DNA from: Epilithonimonas lactis
GTDB taxonomy: Bacteria; Bacteroidota; Bacteroidia; Flavobacteriales; Weeksellaceae
Direction: 5' to 3'
DNA: 64,000 nucleotides
Assembly: GCF_900110605.1 (NCBI RefSeq)
Contig: NZ_FOFI01000001.1
Coordinates: forward strand, 744,001 to 808,000
Part shown: in pieces, positions 16,273 through 25,415 of the stretch
How the letters are laid out: every line of letters begins with the position of its first letter
How positions within the stretch are numbered: position 1 is the first letter of the stretch
Program-made: the position numbers and the translations under genes
Notes under the pieces: generated by a model
Databases searched by the model: none
What the model was told of the DNA's origin: nothing
What the model saw: the letters and a program-made list of their open reading frames with translations, nothing else

Positions 16273-16968
16273 ATGTCTTTAAAAATTTCAGGACTCACAA
16301 AAAAATTCGGAGAGCAAACTGCGCTCAACGATATCAACATAAGCATTTCAAATAATGAAATCATCGGACTTCTCGGCCCAAACGGCGCTGGAAAATCCAC
16401 CTTGATGAAATCCATCACAGGCGTCCTGAAAATTGACGAAGGCGAAATTTTGTTTAATGACAAAAACATCAAAGAAAACGAAATCGAATCCAAAAAGAAA
16501 ATCGGTTTCCTGCCGGAGAACAATCCGCTTTACAATGAGATGTACGTGAAAGAATATCTGCAATTCGTAGCCAATCTTCACAACATCAAAAAAGAAAGAG
16601 TAGAAGAAGTGATAGAATTGGTCGGGATCACGCCAGAAAAGTCCAAGCAAATCTCGCAACTTTCCAAAGGTTACAAACAACGTGTCGGACTCGCTCAAGC
16701 CATTCTCCACGAACCGGATTTGTTAATCCTCGACGAACCAACCAACGGCCTCGACCCCAATCAAATCGTCGAAATTAGAAACGTCATCAAAGAAATCGGG
16801 AAAGAAAAAACCGTGATTCTTTCCACGCATATTATGCAGGAAGTGGAAGCGCTTTGTTCACGTGTGATTTTGATTCATCAGGGAAACATCATCCAGGATT
16901 CGCCAATTTCTGAGTTCAAAGGAAAATTTGGAAGTTTGGAGGAAGCGTTCCAGAGTTATACGGTTTAA
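16273..16968 (+). CDS. ABC transporter ATP-binding protein (GldA-like)
   Basis: A 231-residue ATPase subunit. Walker A GPNGAGKST lies at 35-43, the signature LSKGYKQ at about 130-136, Walker B LLILDEP at 150-156, and the switch histidine is His186 in STHIMQE. It resembles GldA, the ATPase of the gliding-motility GldA-F-G exporter, and the C-terminus ends LEEAFQSYTV. GldA is longer in my memory (near 300 residues), and no GldF or GldG permease gene is nearby, so the motility assignment is uncertain. A lipoprotein gene follows after 21 bp. Confidence 0.85.
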   Translation: MSLKISGLTKKFGEQTALNDINISISNNEIIGLLGPNGAGKSTLMKSITGVLKIDEGEILFNDKNIKENEIESKKKIGFLPENNPLYNEMYVKEYLQFVANLHNIKKERVEEVIELVGITPEKSKQISQLSKGYKQRVGLAQAILHEPDLLILDEPTNGLDPNQIVEIRNVIKEIGKEKTVILSTHIMQEVEALCSRVILIHQGNIIQDSPISEFKGKFGSLEEAFQSYTV

Positions 16969-16989
16969 TTATAAACGATTTACTTTCTA

Positions 16990-17685
16990 ATGAAAAGAAT
17001 TATTTTCTTATTTCTTGTGCTAACTTTAATTAATTGTAATGCACAAGAAATTTCTATAAAAGATACAAACTTGAAATTTGAGTTATTAAAGCAATTGGAC
17101 AATAATAAAAATGGAAAATTAGATATTTTTGAAGTTGAAAATGTTACAAAGCTGAAATTAGATGAAAAAAATATTATTGATTTAAGCGGAATTGAACACT
17201 TCAAAAACTTAAGAGAGTTAAATCTGAGAAAAAATAGAATTTCAGATTTTTCGGTTTTAAATAAGCTTGTAAATTTAGAAGACCTATATATTGGCGATAA
17301 TGAAAAAGTTAACGAATTGAACCTAAATAAACTTGTAAAATTAAAAGGTATATACGCGTTTAGATTAGGTCTGAGTAAAATAAAAATTAATTCGAAAAAC
17401 ATTCAATTTATCTACCTGCAGGATAATTTATTTACAGATTTTAATACAACTAATTTTCCGAAATTACATACTTTGAATCTTGATGGTTGTAAACCGCTGA
17501 GAAAATTAAATCTATCCACTAATACTGAATTGGTTCAATTGTATTTAAACGGAACTTCTATTGAGAAACTTAATGTTTCAAACAACAAATTTTTAAAAAC
17601 TATGTATGTTGAAAATTCTGTAGAATTGATAAAAGGTTCCGATCAAGAAAATCTCAAACCAGCTCCAATAATTAGAGTTAAATAA
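16990..17685 (+). CDS. leucine-rich repeat lipoprotein
   Basis: A 231-residue secreted lipoprotein. The signal peptide ends in the lipobox LINC, giving lipidated Cys17. The mature protein begins with an EF-hand-like stretch DNNKNGKLDIFEVENV (about 36-51), then about seven leucine-rich repeat turns (LRELNLRKNRISDF, LEDLYIGDNEKV, LHTLNLDGCKPL and others). It probably sits on the outer or inner membrane and binds protein partners. It is clearly more AT-rich than neighbouring core genes and may be lineage-specific. It starts 21 bp after the ABC ATPase gene and probably shares its transcript, but a shared function is not shown. Confidence 0.8.
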   Translation: MKRIIFLFLVLTLINCNAQEISIKDTNLKFELLKQLDNNKNGKLDIFEVENVTKLKLDEKNIIDLSGIEHFKNLRELNLRKNRISDFSVLNKLVNLEDLYIGDNEKVNELNLNKLVKLKGIYAFRLGLSKIKINSKNIQFIYLQDNLFTDFNTTNFPKLHTLNLDGCKPLRKLNLSTNTELVQLYLNGTSIEKLNVSNNKFLKTMYVENSVELIKGSDQENLKPAPIIRVK

Positions 17686-17730
17686 AAAATTAAAACGTAC
17701 TCAGTTATTGAGTATAATCTTTAGTTCTCT

Positions 17731-17808
17731 GCTGAGTTTTACGACTTTGCGAACATTAAAAATATTTTCAATAATTTCAAAAAATCTTTGCGCGCTTTGC
17801 GTTTAAAA
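17731..17808 (+). repeat. 78-bp dispersed gene-upstream element, copy 2
   Basis: Same family as 16125-16203 and 26855-26933, with the core TTAAAAATATTTTCAAT at 17756-17772. It ends only 7 bp before the TTG start of priA, so it supplies the whole immediate leader of that gene. Confidence 0.8.
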
Positions 17809-17815
17809 TAACAAC

Positions 17816-20263
17816 TTGAACTTCGCCCAAATTATCCTTCCGCTCAATCTCAAAGGAACTTTCACCTACAAAGTTCCAGAAGATTTTTTGGATAAAATTG
17901 AAGTTGGAATGCGGGTTCTGATTCCGTTTGGCGGAAAGAAAATCTACACTGGAATTGTTGCCGAATTATTTGATGATTTTGAGGACAGTTTTGTTCCGAA
18001 AGAAATTATCAATTTGCTTGACAATCAACCGATTGTTCCGAAACAACAATTGGAATTCTGGAATTGGATGAGTTCGTATTATCTGTGCAATCTCGGCGAA
18101 ATCTACCGTTTTGCTTTTCCATCTTCGCTAAAATTGGAAAGCGAAACTTATGTCCGATTATTATCAGAAAGAACAATCGATTGGCAAAATCTGGATGCGA
18201 ATGAGACTTATTTGTTGCAAGCTTTAGAAGTGCGTCAAATGTTGAACTTGCAGGAAATCGAAGCCTTCATTCCAAAAAAAGAAATCATCAAAACCATCAA
18301 TGCTTTGATTGATGAACGATATATTTCGGTCGACGAAAAAATCACGGAGAAATATAAGGCCAAGGAAATCGCTTACGTGAAAGTGAATGATGAAGCTTTG
18401 GTTTCGGAAAATCTGGCGAAGATTCTTTTGAAATTGGACAAAGCCAAGAAACAGAAAGATTTATTCCTCAATATTTTATCTAAACAAATTGATGAACCCA
18501 AAACGCCGATTCGGAAATCTTTGGTTTTTGATGAGGGAAATTTTGTGAATCAACAACTCAAATCTTTGATAGAAAAAGGTTGGGTTTCAGAATATTATCT
18601 CGAGAAAGACAGAATCGATTCTTACGAAGGCGAGTTGGAGGAAATTGAGCAATTGACTGATAATCAAAAGTTAGCAGTTTCGGAAATTAACAAAGCCTTC
18701 GAAGAAGACAAAAATGTTTTGCTCCACGGCATCACGTCCTCCGGAAAAACGCATATCTATTTAGAAAAAATAGAAGACTGCGTCAATTCAGGAAAAAATG
18801 TGCTTTTGCTTTTGCCAGAAATTGCGTTGACAAAACAAATCACCATTCGTCTTGAAAAAAAATACGGTAAAAAACTCGGATTTTATCATAATAAATTAAC
18901 GGATTTTGAACGAGTAGAAGTTTGGCGGAAAATCAAAAAAAATGAACTTCAAATCCTGATTGGAACTCGGAATTCTTTATTTCTTCCGTTTGAAAATTTA
19001 GGATTGATAATCGTTGATGAAGAACACGATTCTGCCTATAAATCCAGAGATTCCAATTTCTTTTTCAATGGGAAAGATTCGGCGATGATGTTGGCGGAAT
19101 TTTACAACGCAAAACTGATTCTAGGTTCAGCGACGCCATCGTTGGAAAGCTATGATTTGGCGATGAAAGACAAACTACGCTATGTGCCTTTGAATGAGAG
19201 ATTTGGAAATGTGGCTGTGCCCAAATTTGAAATCATCGATGTTAAGGAAGCGCAGAGTCAGAAGAAAATTATAGGTAATTTCAGCCAAAAAATGGTTGAC
19301 GAAATCAATCTTCAGTTAAAACACAAAAAGCAAAGCATCATTCTCCACAACCGCCGTGGATACGCCAATGTTATCGAGTGTGAAACCTGTGGACACGTGA
19401 CTTATTGTAGCAATTGCGACGTCGTGATGACCTATCACAAATCTGCGAATGAACTGAAATGCCATTATTGCGGACACAGAGCCGGAAAACCGACGGCTTG
19501 CCCGAGTTGTCACGGTACCAATCTGAACACAAAAGGTGTTGGCGTGGAGCAAATCGAAGAGGAAACTCAAAAGATTTTTTCCGACGCCGAAGTTGACCGA
19601 ATGGATGTAGATGCGATGCGCAAGAAGTTTGCGTACGAAAAACTCTACGAAAAACTGGAAAATGGCGAAACCGATATTTTGGTCGGAACGCAGATGATTT
19701 CCAAAGGTTTGGATTTCGAAAACATAGAATTGGTCGTGATTCCAAAAGCAGACGCATTGATTTATGTCCAGGATTTTCGGGCTGAGGAAAGAGCTTACCA
19801 ATTGATTACGCAAGTTGCAGGAAGAGCCGGAAGAGTTTCAGGCGAAGGAAAAATTTTAATCCAAACCTACAATCCGTCGCACTCGATTTTTGAATTGATT
19901 AAGAATCAAAATGTTAAAGAGATTTACGATTATTTTCTTGATGAAAGAAAGAAATTTCTCTATCCTCCATTTGTGAAATTGATAATGATTGAGCTGAAAC
20001 ACAGAAAAGAAGACAAATTGAACAGAGCTTCGCAATTTCTGGGTTCGGTTTTGAGAAAATATATTCCTGAAGAATGTATTCTCGGACCCGAAAAATCGCC
20101 GATTGCCCGAATCAACAATCTTTATCAATATCAGATTCTATTGAAGTTTCCGAAGAATAAAAACTACAAAATCTACAAAGAATTGCTTGCAAAATCATTG
20201 GAAGAATTTGATGAAATTACCGCATATAAATCTATCAAAAAAGATTTCTTAGTTGATTTTTAA
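17816..20263 (+). CDS. priA: primosomal protein N' (replication restart helicase PriA)
   Basis: A DNA helicase that reloads the replisome at stalled forks; 815 residues. The N-terminal 3' DNA-binding domain begins NFAQIILPLNLKGTFTYKVP. The helicase core shows Walker A GITSSGKT at 305-312, DEEH in IIVDEEHDSAYK, and GSATPSLES. Eight zinc-binding cysteines in CxxC pairs follow at about 522-570 (CETCG, CSNCD, CHYCG, CPSCH). The end of the helicase domain shows VAGRAGR. The start is a TTG; no in-frame ATG lies nearby, and the residues after it match the usual PriA beginning. The codon follows closely on a dispersed repeat element. Confidence 0.96.
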   Translation: MNFAQIILPLNLKGTFTYKVPEDFLDKIEVGMRVLIPFGGKKIYTGIVAELFDDFEDSFVPKEIINLLDNQPIVPKQQLEFWNWMSSYYLCNLGEIYRFAFPSSLKLESETYVRLLSERTIDWQNLDANETYLLQALEVRQMLNLQEIEAFIPKKEIIKTINALIDERYISVDEKITEKYKAKEIAYVKVNDEALVSENLAKILLKLDKAKKQKDLFLNILSKQIDEPKTPIRKSLVFDEGNFVNQQLKSLIEKGWVSEYYLEKDRIDSYEGELEEIEQLTDNQKLAVSEINKAFEEDKNVLLHGITSSGKTHIYLEKIEDCVNSGKNVLLLLPEIALTKQITIRLEKKYGKKLGFYHNKLTDFERVEVWRKIKKNELQILIGTRNSLFLPFENLGLIIVDEEHDSAYKSRDSNFFFNGKDSAMMLAEFYNAKLILGSATPSLESYDLAMKDKLRYVPLNERFGNVAVPKFEIIDVKEAQSQKKIIGNFSQKMVDEINLQLKHKKQSIILHNRRGYANVIECETCGHVTYCSNCDVVMTYHKSANELKCHYCGHRAGKPTACPSCHGTNLNTKGVGVEQIEEETQKIFSDAEVDRMDVDAMRKKFAYEKLYEKLENGETDILVGTQMISKGLDFENIELVVIPKADALIYVQDFRAEERAYQLITQVAGRAGRVSGEGKILIQTYNPSHSIFELIKNQNVKEIYDYFLDERKKFLYPPFVKLIMIELKHRKEDKLNRASQFLGSVLRKYIPEECILGPEKSPIARINNLYQYQILLKFPKNKNYKIYKELLAKSLEEFDEITAYKSIKKDFLVDF

Positions 20264-20411
20264 CTATAATTAACAAAATTTTGAATCTTTTATTACGGGT
20301 TCCCGTAACTACCTTGGCAATATTCTCTAAATTTACTACGTTTTGAAATTAGATTAATTTCTTCAAAATCTTAATTAAAAATAATTCAATAAAAATGTAA
20401 TTCTTTTGAGA

Positions 20412-21863
20412 ATGAATAAATTCAAAAATTATTTTTCGATTTTAGGCTTAGGGCTTTCCTCTTTTATTTTTTCACAAGGCACATCTGCAGGAACTTTGCC
20501 TCAGGTTGCAGACCAACAGCTTCTCGTAAAAGACATCACCGCGGAGAAAGCGTTGTTGTCTCCAAAAGAGCAAATCGAATTCAACATCAACAAAATGTTC
20601 ACCGACCCGGTTCTCCGAAATGCGAATTGGGGATTTGTGGTTTATGATACGAAAACTGGAAAAATTGTCACTTCTTATAACGAAAATGCACCATTGGTTC
20701 CAGCTTCAACCACAAAACTGTTGACCACAGAGACTGCTTTTGCATTGTTGGGAACCAAATACAGATGGAACACGCAGTTGGAATATTCTGGAAGCATCGA
20801 TGCGGAAGGCGTTTTGACCGGAAATCTTTACATCGTCGGTAGTGGTGACCCGTCTTTGGGTGGAAACAGAGGTGGCGCATCGAGTTACGGACAAATCGTG
20901 AATCAATATTTGGACGCGATAAGAGATAAAGGAATCAAGAAAATCACGGGCGACATCATAATCCAAACAGCGATTTTCAAAGAAAATAAAACCGACCTTC
21001 CGCAGAACATCGTTTGGTTGGAACAAGCCAATTATTTCCTGCCAGTCGGCACTACGAAGGACATCAATCCAAGAAATGAAAAACTGATTGTAAGCCAATC
21101 CAACAATCCTTTCAATCAGGTTAAAAAGTATTTTTACGTTTCGCCTTACTCCAACAAGATGGTTTTTGCAGACCAGTTTGATGGCGCTTGGGTGACGACG
21201 AAAGTCGCAGAACCACCTGCTTTTTTGGCTAACAAATTAAGAGAAGGTTTGGTAAGAAGTAAAATTTCAATCGCTGGAAAAGTAACGCCGAAAATCGTTG
21301 ATAGAGAACCAGAACCAAGAGAAATTCTGACGACTTACAAATCGCCAACTTTAGCAGAAATCGTGAACTATACGAATCAGAGAAGTGACAACGGTTACGC
21401 AGAAGCTATTTTGAAATCGAACGGTTTTATGAAATTGGGCGACCAAACCACAGAATCTGGCAGAATCGTTGTGACAGACCATTTGAAAGACATTAATTTC
21501 GATACCGTTGGACTCAATTATATGGATGGAAGCGGACTTTCCAAAGCACATACGGTGACGCCAATTTCTCAGGTCAAATTTTTAACGGCATTAATGAAAG
21601 CGCCTTATTACAAGGAATATATGGAATCTTTGCCAATCGCGGGACAGACCGGAACATTGAAACATATGTTTTTGGTCAACTCCAATGGACAGATTTTCGC
21701 GAAAACTGGAACTTTGAACGGGGTAAAATGTTTGGCTGGCTACATCAAAACCAGAAGCAACAGAACGCTGGCTTTTTCTCTTTTAATTAATAGATTCTCA
21801 GGTTCCGTAGCGCAGGTGAAAGACAGAATGGAACAATTGCTGGACCCGACCTTAGATTTGTAA
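20412..21863 (+). CDS. dacB: D-alanyl-D-alanine carboxypeptidase/endopeptidase (PBP4 type)
   Basis: A periplasmic peptidoglycan hydrolase of 483 residues that trims or cleaves peptide cross-links. It has a signal peptide (about 1-22). The penicillin-binding motifs are present: SxxK in PASTTKLLT near residue 99, an SxN-type motif in QRSDNGYAEAI, and KTG in FAKTGTLNG near 431. The large insert between SxxK and SxN is typical of class C PBPs. I chose the ATG at 20412 rather than a TTG two codons upstream. The preceding gap has a small palindrome, TTACGGG-TT-CCCGTAA, at 20293-20308. Confidence 0.93.
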   Translation: MNKFKNYFSILGLGLSSFIFSQGTSAGTLPQVADQQLLVKDITAEKALLSPKEQIEFNINKMFTDPVLRNANWGFVVYDTKTGKIVTSYNENAPLVPASTTKLLTTETAFALLGTKYRWNTQLEYSGSIDAEGVLTGNLYIVGSGDPSLGGNRGGASSYGQIVNQYLDAIRDKGIKKITGDIIIQTAIFKENKTDLPQNIVWLEQANYFLPVGTTKDINPRNEKLIVSQSNNPFNQVKKYFYVSPYSNKMVFADQFDGAWVTTKVAEPPAFLANKLREGLVRSKISIAGKVTPKIVDREPEPREILTTYKSPTLAEIVNYTNQRSDNGYAEAILKSNGFMKLGDQTTESGRIVVTDHLKDINFDTVGLNYMDGSGLSKAHTVTPISQVKFLTALMKAPYYKEYMESLPIAGQTGTLKHMFLVNSNGQIFAKTGTLNGVKCLAGYIKTRSNRTLAFSLLINRFSGSVAQVKDRMEQLLDPTLDL

Positions 21864-21887
21864 CAATCAACATCTTATAAAATTTTA

Positions 21888-21914
21888 AACTCACAATTTC
21901 TTGTGAGTTTTTTT
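21888..21914 (+). terminator. terminator of dacB
   Basis: AACTCACAA and TTGTGAGTT form a 9-bp stem around a 4-nt loop, followed by a seven-T run. The next gene's -7 box starts two bases later. Confidence 0.8.
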
Positions 21915-21915
21915 G

Positions 21916-21923
21916 TAGCTTTG
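21916..21923 (+). promoter_or_regulatory. -7 promoter box TAGCTTTG
   Basis: Matches TAnnTTTG, 20 bp before the ATG of the M1 peptidase gene and directly after the dacB terminator. Confidence 0.55.
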
Positions 21924-21943
21924 ATTTAAATAATTCTGAGGTT

Positions 21944-23875
21944 ATGAAAAATTTTTACACATTAATCATAGTTTTTTTAGCGGTCAATTCCTTGTTTGGA
22001 CAATTCCATAATATCGACAAAAAAGGATTGATAGAAGCTGAGAAGAATAGAGCTTCGCGAGGAATTTTGGACGTGAATGTGAATCCAAATACACTTAATT
22101 ATGATTTGACTTATGTCAGATTGGAATTGGACCTCGACCCAAACCAGCAATACGTTTCCGGAACGGTGACCTCGCATTTCAAAATGTTGCAGAATTCCAG
22201 TAATATTTATTTTGATTTGGCCGATAATCTCACCGTTTCAAATGTAAAATACCACGGTCAGGATTTGACTTTTCAACAATTGAATACAGATGAAATTAAA
22301 ATCAATTTTCCCGCTTCTGTTTTAGCTCAAGTCACAGATTCTCTATCCATCACGTACAGCGGAATTCCGGATGGAAGTGCCAATGCTTTTGTCGCAAGCC
22401 AGACACAAGCTGGAAATCCTGTTTTGGTGACTTTGTCAGAACCATTTGGCGCCAAAGAGTGGTGGCCGACCAAGCAAAGCCTTAATGACAAAATTGAGAA
22501 ATTAGATATTAAAATCACAACGCCAGCGCAATATACAGTCGGTTCAAACGGAAAACTAATGTCTGAGACCACTCTTGGAAACGGAAAAAAACTCACGTAT
22601 TGGCAAACCAATTATGCAATTCCGGCTTATCTTTTTGCTCTAGGAATTTCAAATTATGTTAAATTAAATTCAATGATTACCACCGCTGGAAGTTCTTTTC
22701 CATTTCTCAATTATGTTTATCCATCGTCGGCCAACGCAAGTGTACAAGCCAATTTGGATTGGACGGCGACCAATATGCAAACCTTTGAAGACCACTTCGG
22801 TTTGTATCCGTACAGAAACGAAAAATATGGGCATATGCAATCCAACTGGGGTGGCGGAATGGAGCACGCAACGATGTCTACAATGGGCTATTTCGCGCAG
22901 GATTTGATTGCCCACGAGTTGGCGCACCAATGGTTTGGCGACAAGCTGACTTGTGGCGCCTGGAACGACATTTGGCTCAACGAAGGCTTTGCGACAATGG
23001 GCGAATATGTGGCTTATGAAAAATTGTTGATGAGTCCGTCGCAGTTTCAAAATTATCTGCAAACCGAGATGGACCAAATCACAAGCTTGCCTGGAGGAAG
23101 CGTTTATATTCCCGACAGTCAGTTGAGTTTCAATCGGATTTTTGATGGCAGATTATCTTACACCAAAGGCGGTTACGTACTTCGAATGATAAAATGGATT
23201 CTTGGTGATACGCAGTTTTATGCAATGTTGAAGGCTTATCAAGACAATCCTGCTTTTGCTTACAATTATGTGAAAACCTCAGATTTTCAGAGCTTTTTGA
23301 GCAGTTTTACAGGAAGAGATTTCACGGAATTTTTCAACGATTGGATTTATGGCGAAGGTTATCCAACCTATCAAATCAAATGGACTCAAAATCCTACAAC
23401 AAACAAACTCACATTTCAAGTGGGGCAAACCACAAGTCATTCGAGCGTCAATTTCTTCGAAATGCCGTTGCCAATCAAGATTTCAGGCTCTGGTGGTCAA
23501 ACGGCTAATTTGGTTCTCAATCATAATTCAAACAACCAATATTTTGTGGAAGATGTTGGTTTTGAAGTGACGAATGTTGCATTTAATGACGAAAAGCAAA
23601 TCATTACAAAAGGTTCAAACGTTGTTAGAGATAACAGTTTAGGAGTCAATAATATTAATAAAGAAAAATTAAATGTCTATCCAAATCCCGCAAAATCCTT
23701 CATTAAAATTGCAGGCTTAGAAAAATCTTCAGAGTATGAAATTTTCTCTGTCGATGGAAAATTAATTAAAGAAGGGAAAGCTAATCCAAACTCTGAAATC
23801 AATATTTCTACTTTGGTGAAAGGAAATTATATTTTGAAATTTAATAATCAATCGATTAAAGTGATTAAGGAATAA
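21944..23875 (+). CDS. M1-family zinc aminopeptidase with T9SS sorting domain
   Basis: A secreted metallopeptidase of 643 residues. It has a signal peptide (about 1-19), an M1 N-terminal beta domain, and the zinc motif HELAHQWFG at 324-332 with the third ligand Glu347 in NEGFATMGEY. The substrate-site GxMEN-type loop is replaced by GGMEHATM. From about residue 573 the type A T9SS sorting domain (LNVYPNPAKSFIKI to the terminal SIKVIKE) marks it for export across the outer membrane and surface attachment or release. It probably feeds on external peptides. It has its own promoter and ends in a palindromic terminator. Confidence 0.92.
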   Translation: MKNFYTLIIVFLAVNSLFGQFHNIDKKGLIEAEKNRASRGILDVNVNPNTLNYDLTYVRLELDLDPNQQYVSGTVTSHFKMLQNSSNIYFDLADNLTVSNVKYHGQDLTFQQLNTDEIKINFPASVLAQVTDSLSITYSGIPDGSANAFVASQTQAGNPVLVTLSEPFGAKEWWPTKQSLNDKIEKLDIKITTPAQYTVGSNGKLMSETTLGNGKKLTYWQTNYAIPAYLFALGISNYVKLNSMITTAGSSFPFLNYVYPSSANASVQANLDWTATNMQTFEDHFGLYPYRNEKYGHMQSNWGGGMEHATMSTMGYFAQDLIAHELAHQWFGDKLTCGAWNDIWLNEGFATMGEYVAYEKLLMSPSQFQNYLQTEMDQITSLPGGSVYIPDSQLSFNRIFDGRLSYTKGGYVLRMIKWILGDTQFYAMLKAYQDNPAFAYNYVKTSDFQSFLSSFTGRDFTEFFNDWIYGEGYPTYQIKWTQNPTTNKLTFQVGQTTSHSSVNFFEMPLPIKISGSGGQTANLVLNHNSNNQYFVEDVGFEVTNVAFNDEKQIITKGSNVVRDNSLGVNNINKEKLNVYPNPAKSFIKIAGLEKSSEYEIFSVDGKLIKEGKANPNSEINISTLVKGNYILKFNNQSIKVIKE

Positions 23876-23883
23876 ATAGAATA

Positions 23884-23916
23884 AACCCCTTCAGAGTTTC
23901 AAACTCTGAAGGGGTT
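23884..23916. terminator. long palindrome, probable terminator of the M1 peptidase gene
   Basis: AACCCCTTCAGAGTTT faces its perfect complement across a single C (16-bp arms). It comes 8 bp after the stop codon. The T-run after it is weak, so it may also be a dispersed palindromic repeat reused as a transcript end. Confidence 0.7.
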
Positions 23917-23972
23917 AAGTTTTCAAATATTTGCGTTTATATTTTAATTTTCCCAAACGTTAAAACATCACA

Positions 23973-24008
23973 AAAAAGCACACAATTGAAGTGCTTTTTT
24001 TATTTTTG
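23973..24008 (+). promoter_or_regulatory. hairpin and -7 box before kbl
   Basis: AAAAGCAC and GTGCTTTT form a terminator-like hairpin with a T-run. The -7 box TATTTTTG (24001-24008) follows at once, 22 bp before the kbl ATG, so a transcript end and start abut here. Confidence 0.45.
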
Positions 24009-24030
24009 TTAAAATCGAAAATCAATAAAA

Positions 24031-25227
24031 ATGATATCACAAAAATTCCTCGAGAACATTACCAATGAGCTAACTAATATAGAAAATGACGGTCTTTACA
24101 AAAAAGAAAGAATTATCACTTCCCAACAAAGTGCGGAGATAGAAGTTGGTGGCAAGCGATTACTGAACTTTTGTGCGAACAATTATCTGGGATTATCCAA
24201 CAATCCAGAAGTGATGAAAGCTTCCAAAGATGCAATCGATTCTCACGGTTATGGGATGTCATCGGTTCGTTTCATTTGCGGAACTCAGGATATTCACAAA
24301 GATTTGGAAGCCAAGATTTCCAAGTTCTTAGGAATGGAAGATACCATTTTATACGCCGCGTGCTTTGATGCAAATGGAGGCGTTTTCGAACCTTTATTTT
24401 CAGATGAAGATGCAATTATCTCAGACGAACTCAATCACGCTTCAATTATTGATGGTGTAAGATTGTGTAAATCTGCTAGATACCGTTACAAAAACAACAA
24501 TATGGAAGATTTGGAATCACAGTTGATTGCCGCTTCCGAAAAAAATCACCGTTTCAAAATTATCGTTACTGACGGCGTTTTCTCGATGGACGGAATTGTG
24601 GCTGACCTAAAAGGCGTTTGCGATTTGGCAGACAAATATGATGCGTTGGTAATGGTAGATGATTCTCACGCCACCGGATTTATCGGAAAAACTGGACGTG
24701 GAACGCACGAAGCAAATGATGTGATTGGAAGAGTCGATATCATTACGTCAACGCTTGGAAAAGCGTTAGGTGGCGCTTTAGGCGGATTTACTTCTGGAAA
24801 AAAAGAAATCATCGATATGTTGAGACAACGTTCTCGTCCTTATTTATTCTCAAATTCATTAGCACCAGGAATTGTAGGCGCAGCGTCCAAAGTTTTGGAT
24901 ATGATTTCCGAAGATACTTCGTTGAGAGACAAAGTAATGGAAAACGCAGCATACTTCCGAAAAGAAATGAAAGCCAAAGGTTTCGATATTCCGGACGGTG
25001 ACGCAGCAATCGTTCCTGTGATGTTGTATGATGCAAAATTAGCTCAGGAAATGGCAGAAAAACTTTTATCAGAAGGAATTTATGTGATTGGATTCTTCTA
25101 TCCGGTGGTTCCAAAAGGAAAAGCTAGAATCAGAGTTCAGTTGTCTGCAGCACATTCCAGAGAAAATCTTGACAAAGCGATTGCAGGCTTCGAAAAAGTA
25201 GGGAAGGAGCTAGGTGTAATTTCTTAA
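24031..25227 (+). CDS. kbl: glycine C-acetyltransferase (2-amino-3-ketobutyrate CoA ligase)
   Basis: A PLP enzyme of threonine breakdown that converts 2-amino-3-oxobutyrate and CoA to glycine and acetyl-CoA. It has 398 residues, as for KBL. Visible are [11 protein letters not shown] near residue 51, [28 protein letters not shown] with the PLP-binding Asp, and the Schiff-base Lys244 in STLGKALGG. Related alpha-oxoamine synthases (serine palmitoyltransferase, BioF) share the fold, but the [10 protein letters not shown] and C-terminal patterns fit KBL best. No threonine dehydrogenase gene is adjacent. Confidence 0.93.
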   Translation: MISQKFLENITNELTNIENDGLYKKERIITSQQSAEIEVGGKRLLNFCANNYLGLSNNPEVMKASKDAIDSHGYGMSSVRFICGTQDIHKDLEAKISKFLGMEDTILYAACFDANGGVFEPLFSDEDAIISDELNHASIIDGVRLCKSARYRYKNNNMEDLESQLIAASEKNHRFKIIVTDGVFSMDGIVADLKGVCDLADKYDALVMVDDSHATGFIGKTGRGTHEANDVIGRVDIITSTLGKALGGALGGFTSGKKEIIDMLRQRSRPYLFSNSLAPGIVGAASKVLDMISEDTSLRDKVMENAAYFRKEMKAKGFDIPDGDAAIVPVMLYDAKLAQEMAEKLLSEGIYVIGFFYPVVPKGKARIRVQLSAAHSRENLDKAIAGFEKVGKELGVIS

Positions 25228-25243
25228 TTCAAAATAAGTTCTA

Positions 25244-25346
25244 AAAATTTCATCAAAATTATTTCCCCAGCCATAAAGGGAGTAATTTTGATGAAATTTT
25301 AAATAAATTCTGCTCCCTTTAGGGTTGGGGCAAACAGAATTTATTT
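25244..25346. repeat. two adjacent conserved-core hairpins in opposite orientation
   Basis: The first hairpin has perfect 18-bp arms (25244-25261 and 25283-25300) around the core CCCCAGCCATAAAGGGAG. The second has 12-bp arms AAATAAATTCTG and CAGAATTTATTT (25301-25312 and 25335-25346) around CTCCCTTTAGGGTTGGGG. The two cores are inverted copies of each other (16 of 18 identical), yet the arms are unrelated. A third copy is at 12794-12826. One of them may serve as the kbl terminator. Confidence 0.8.
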
Positions 25347-25360
25347 GAAATTCAACAAAC

Positions 25361-25391
25361 AAAAAGACCAGCAAAAAATGCTGGTCTTTTA
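25361..25391 (-). terminator. rplS terminator
   Basis: AAAAGACCAGCA and TGCTGGTCTTTT form a 12-bp stem with a short A-rich loop. A T-run follows on the minus strand, 25 bp after the rplS stop. Confidence 0.85.
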
Positions 25392-25415
25392 TATTTCAAG
25401 AAGAAAATCTCGGGA

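Noticed and set aside
16273-16968. Firm gldA assignment and thus evidence for gliding motility
   Set aside because: The protein is shorter than I expect for GldA and no gldF or gldG gene is near. It is kept as an ABC ATPase, GldA-like.
20293-20308. TTACGGG-TT-CCCGTAA palindrome as an operator of dacB
   Set aside because: Short stem, single occurrence in the window, and about 100 bp from the start; too weak to claim.
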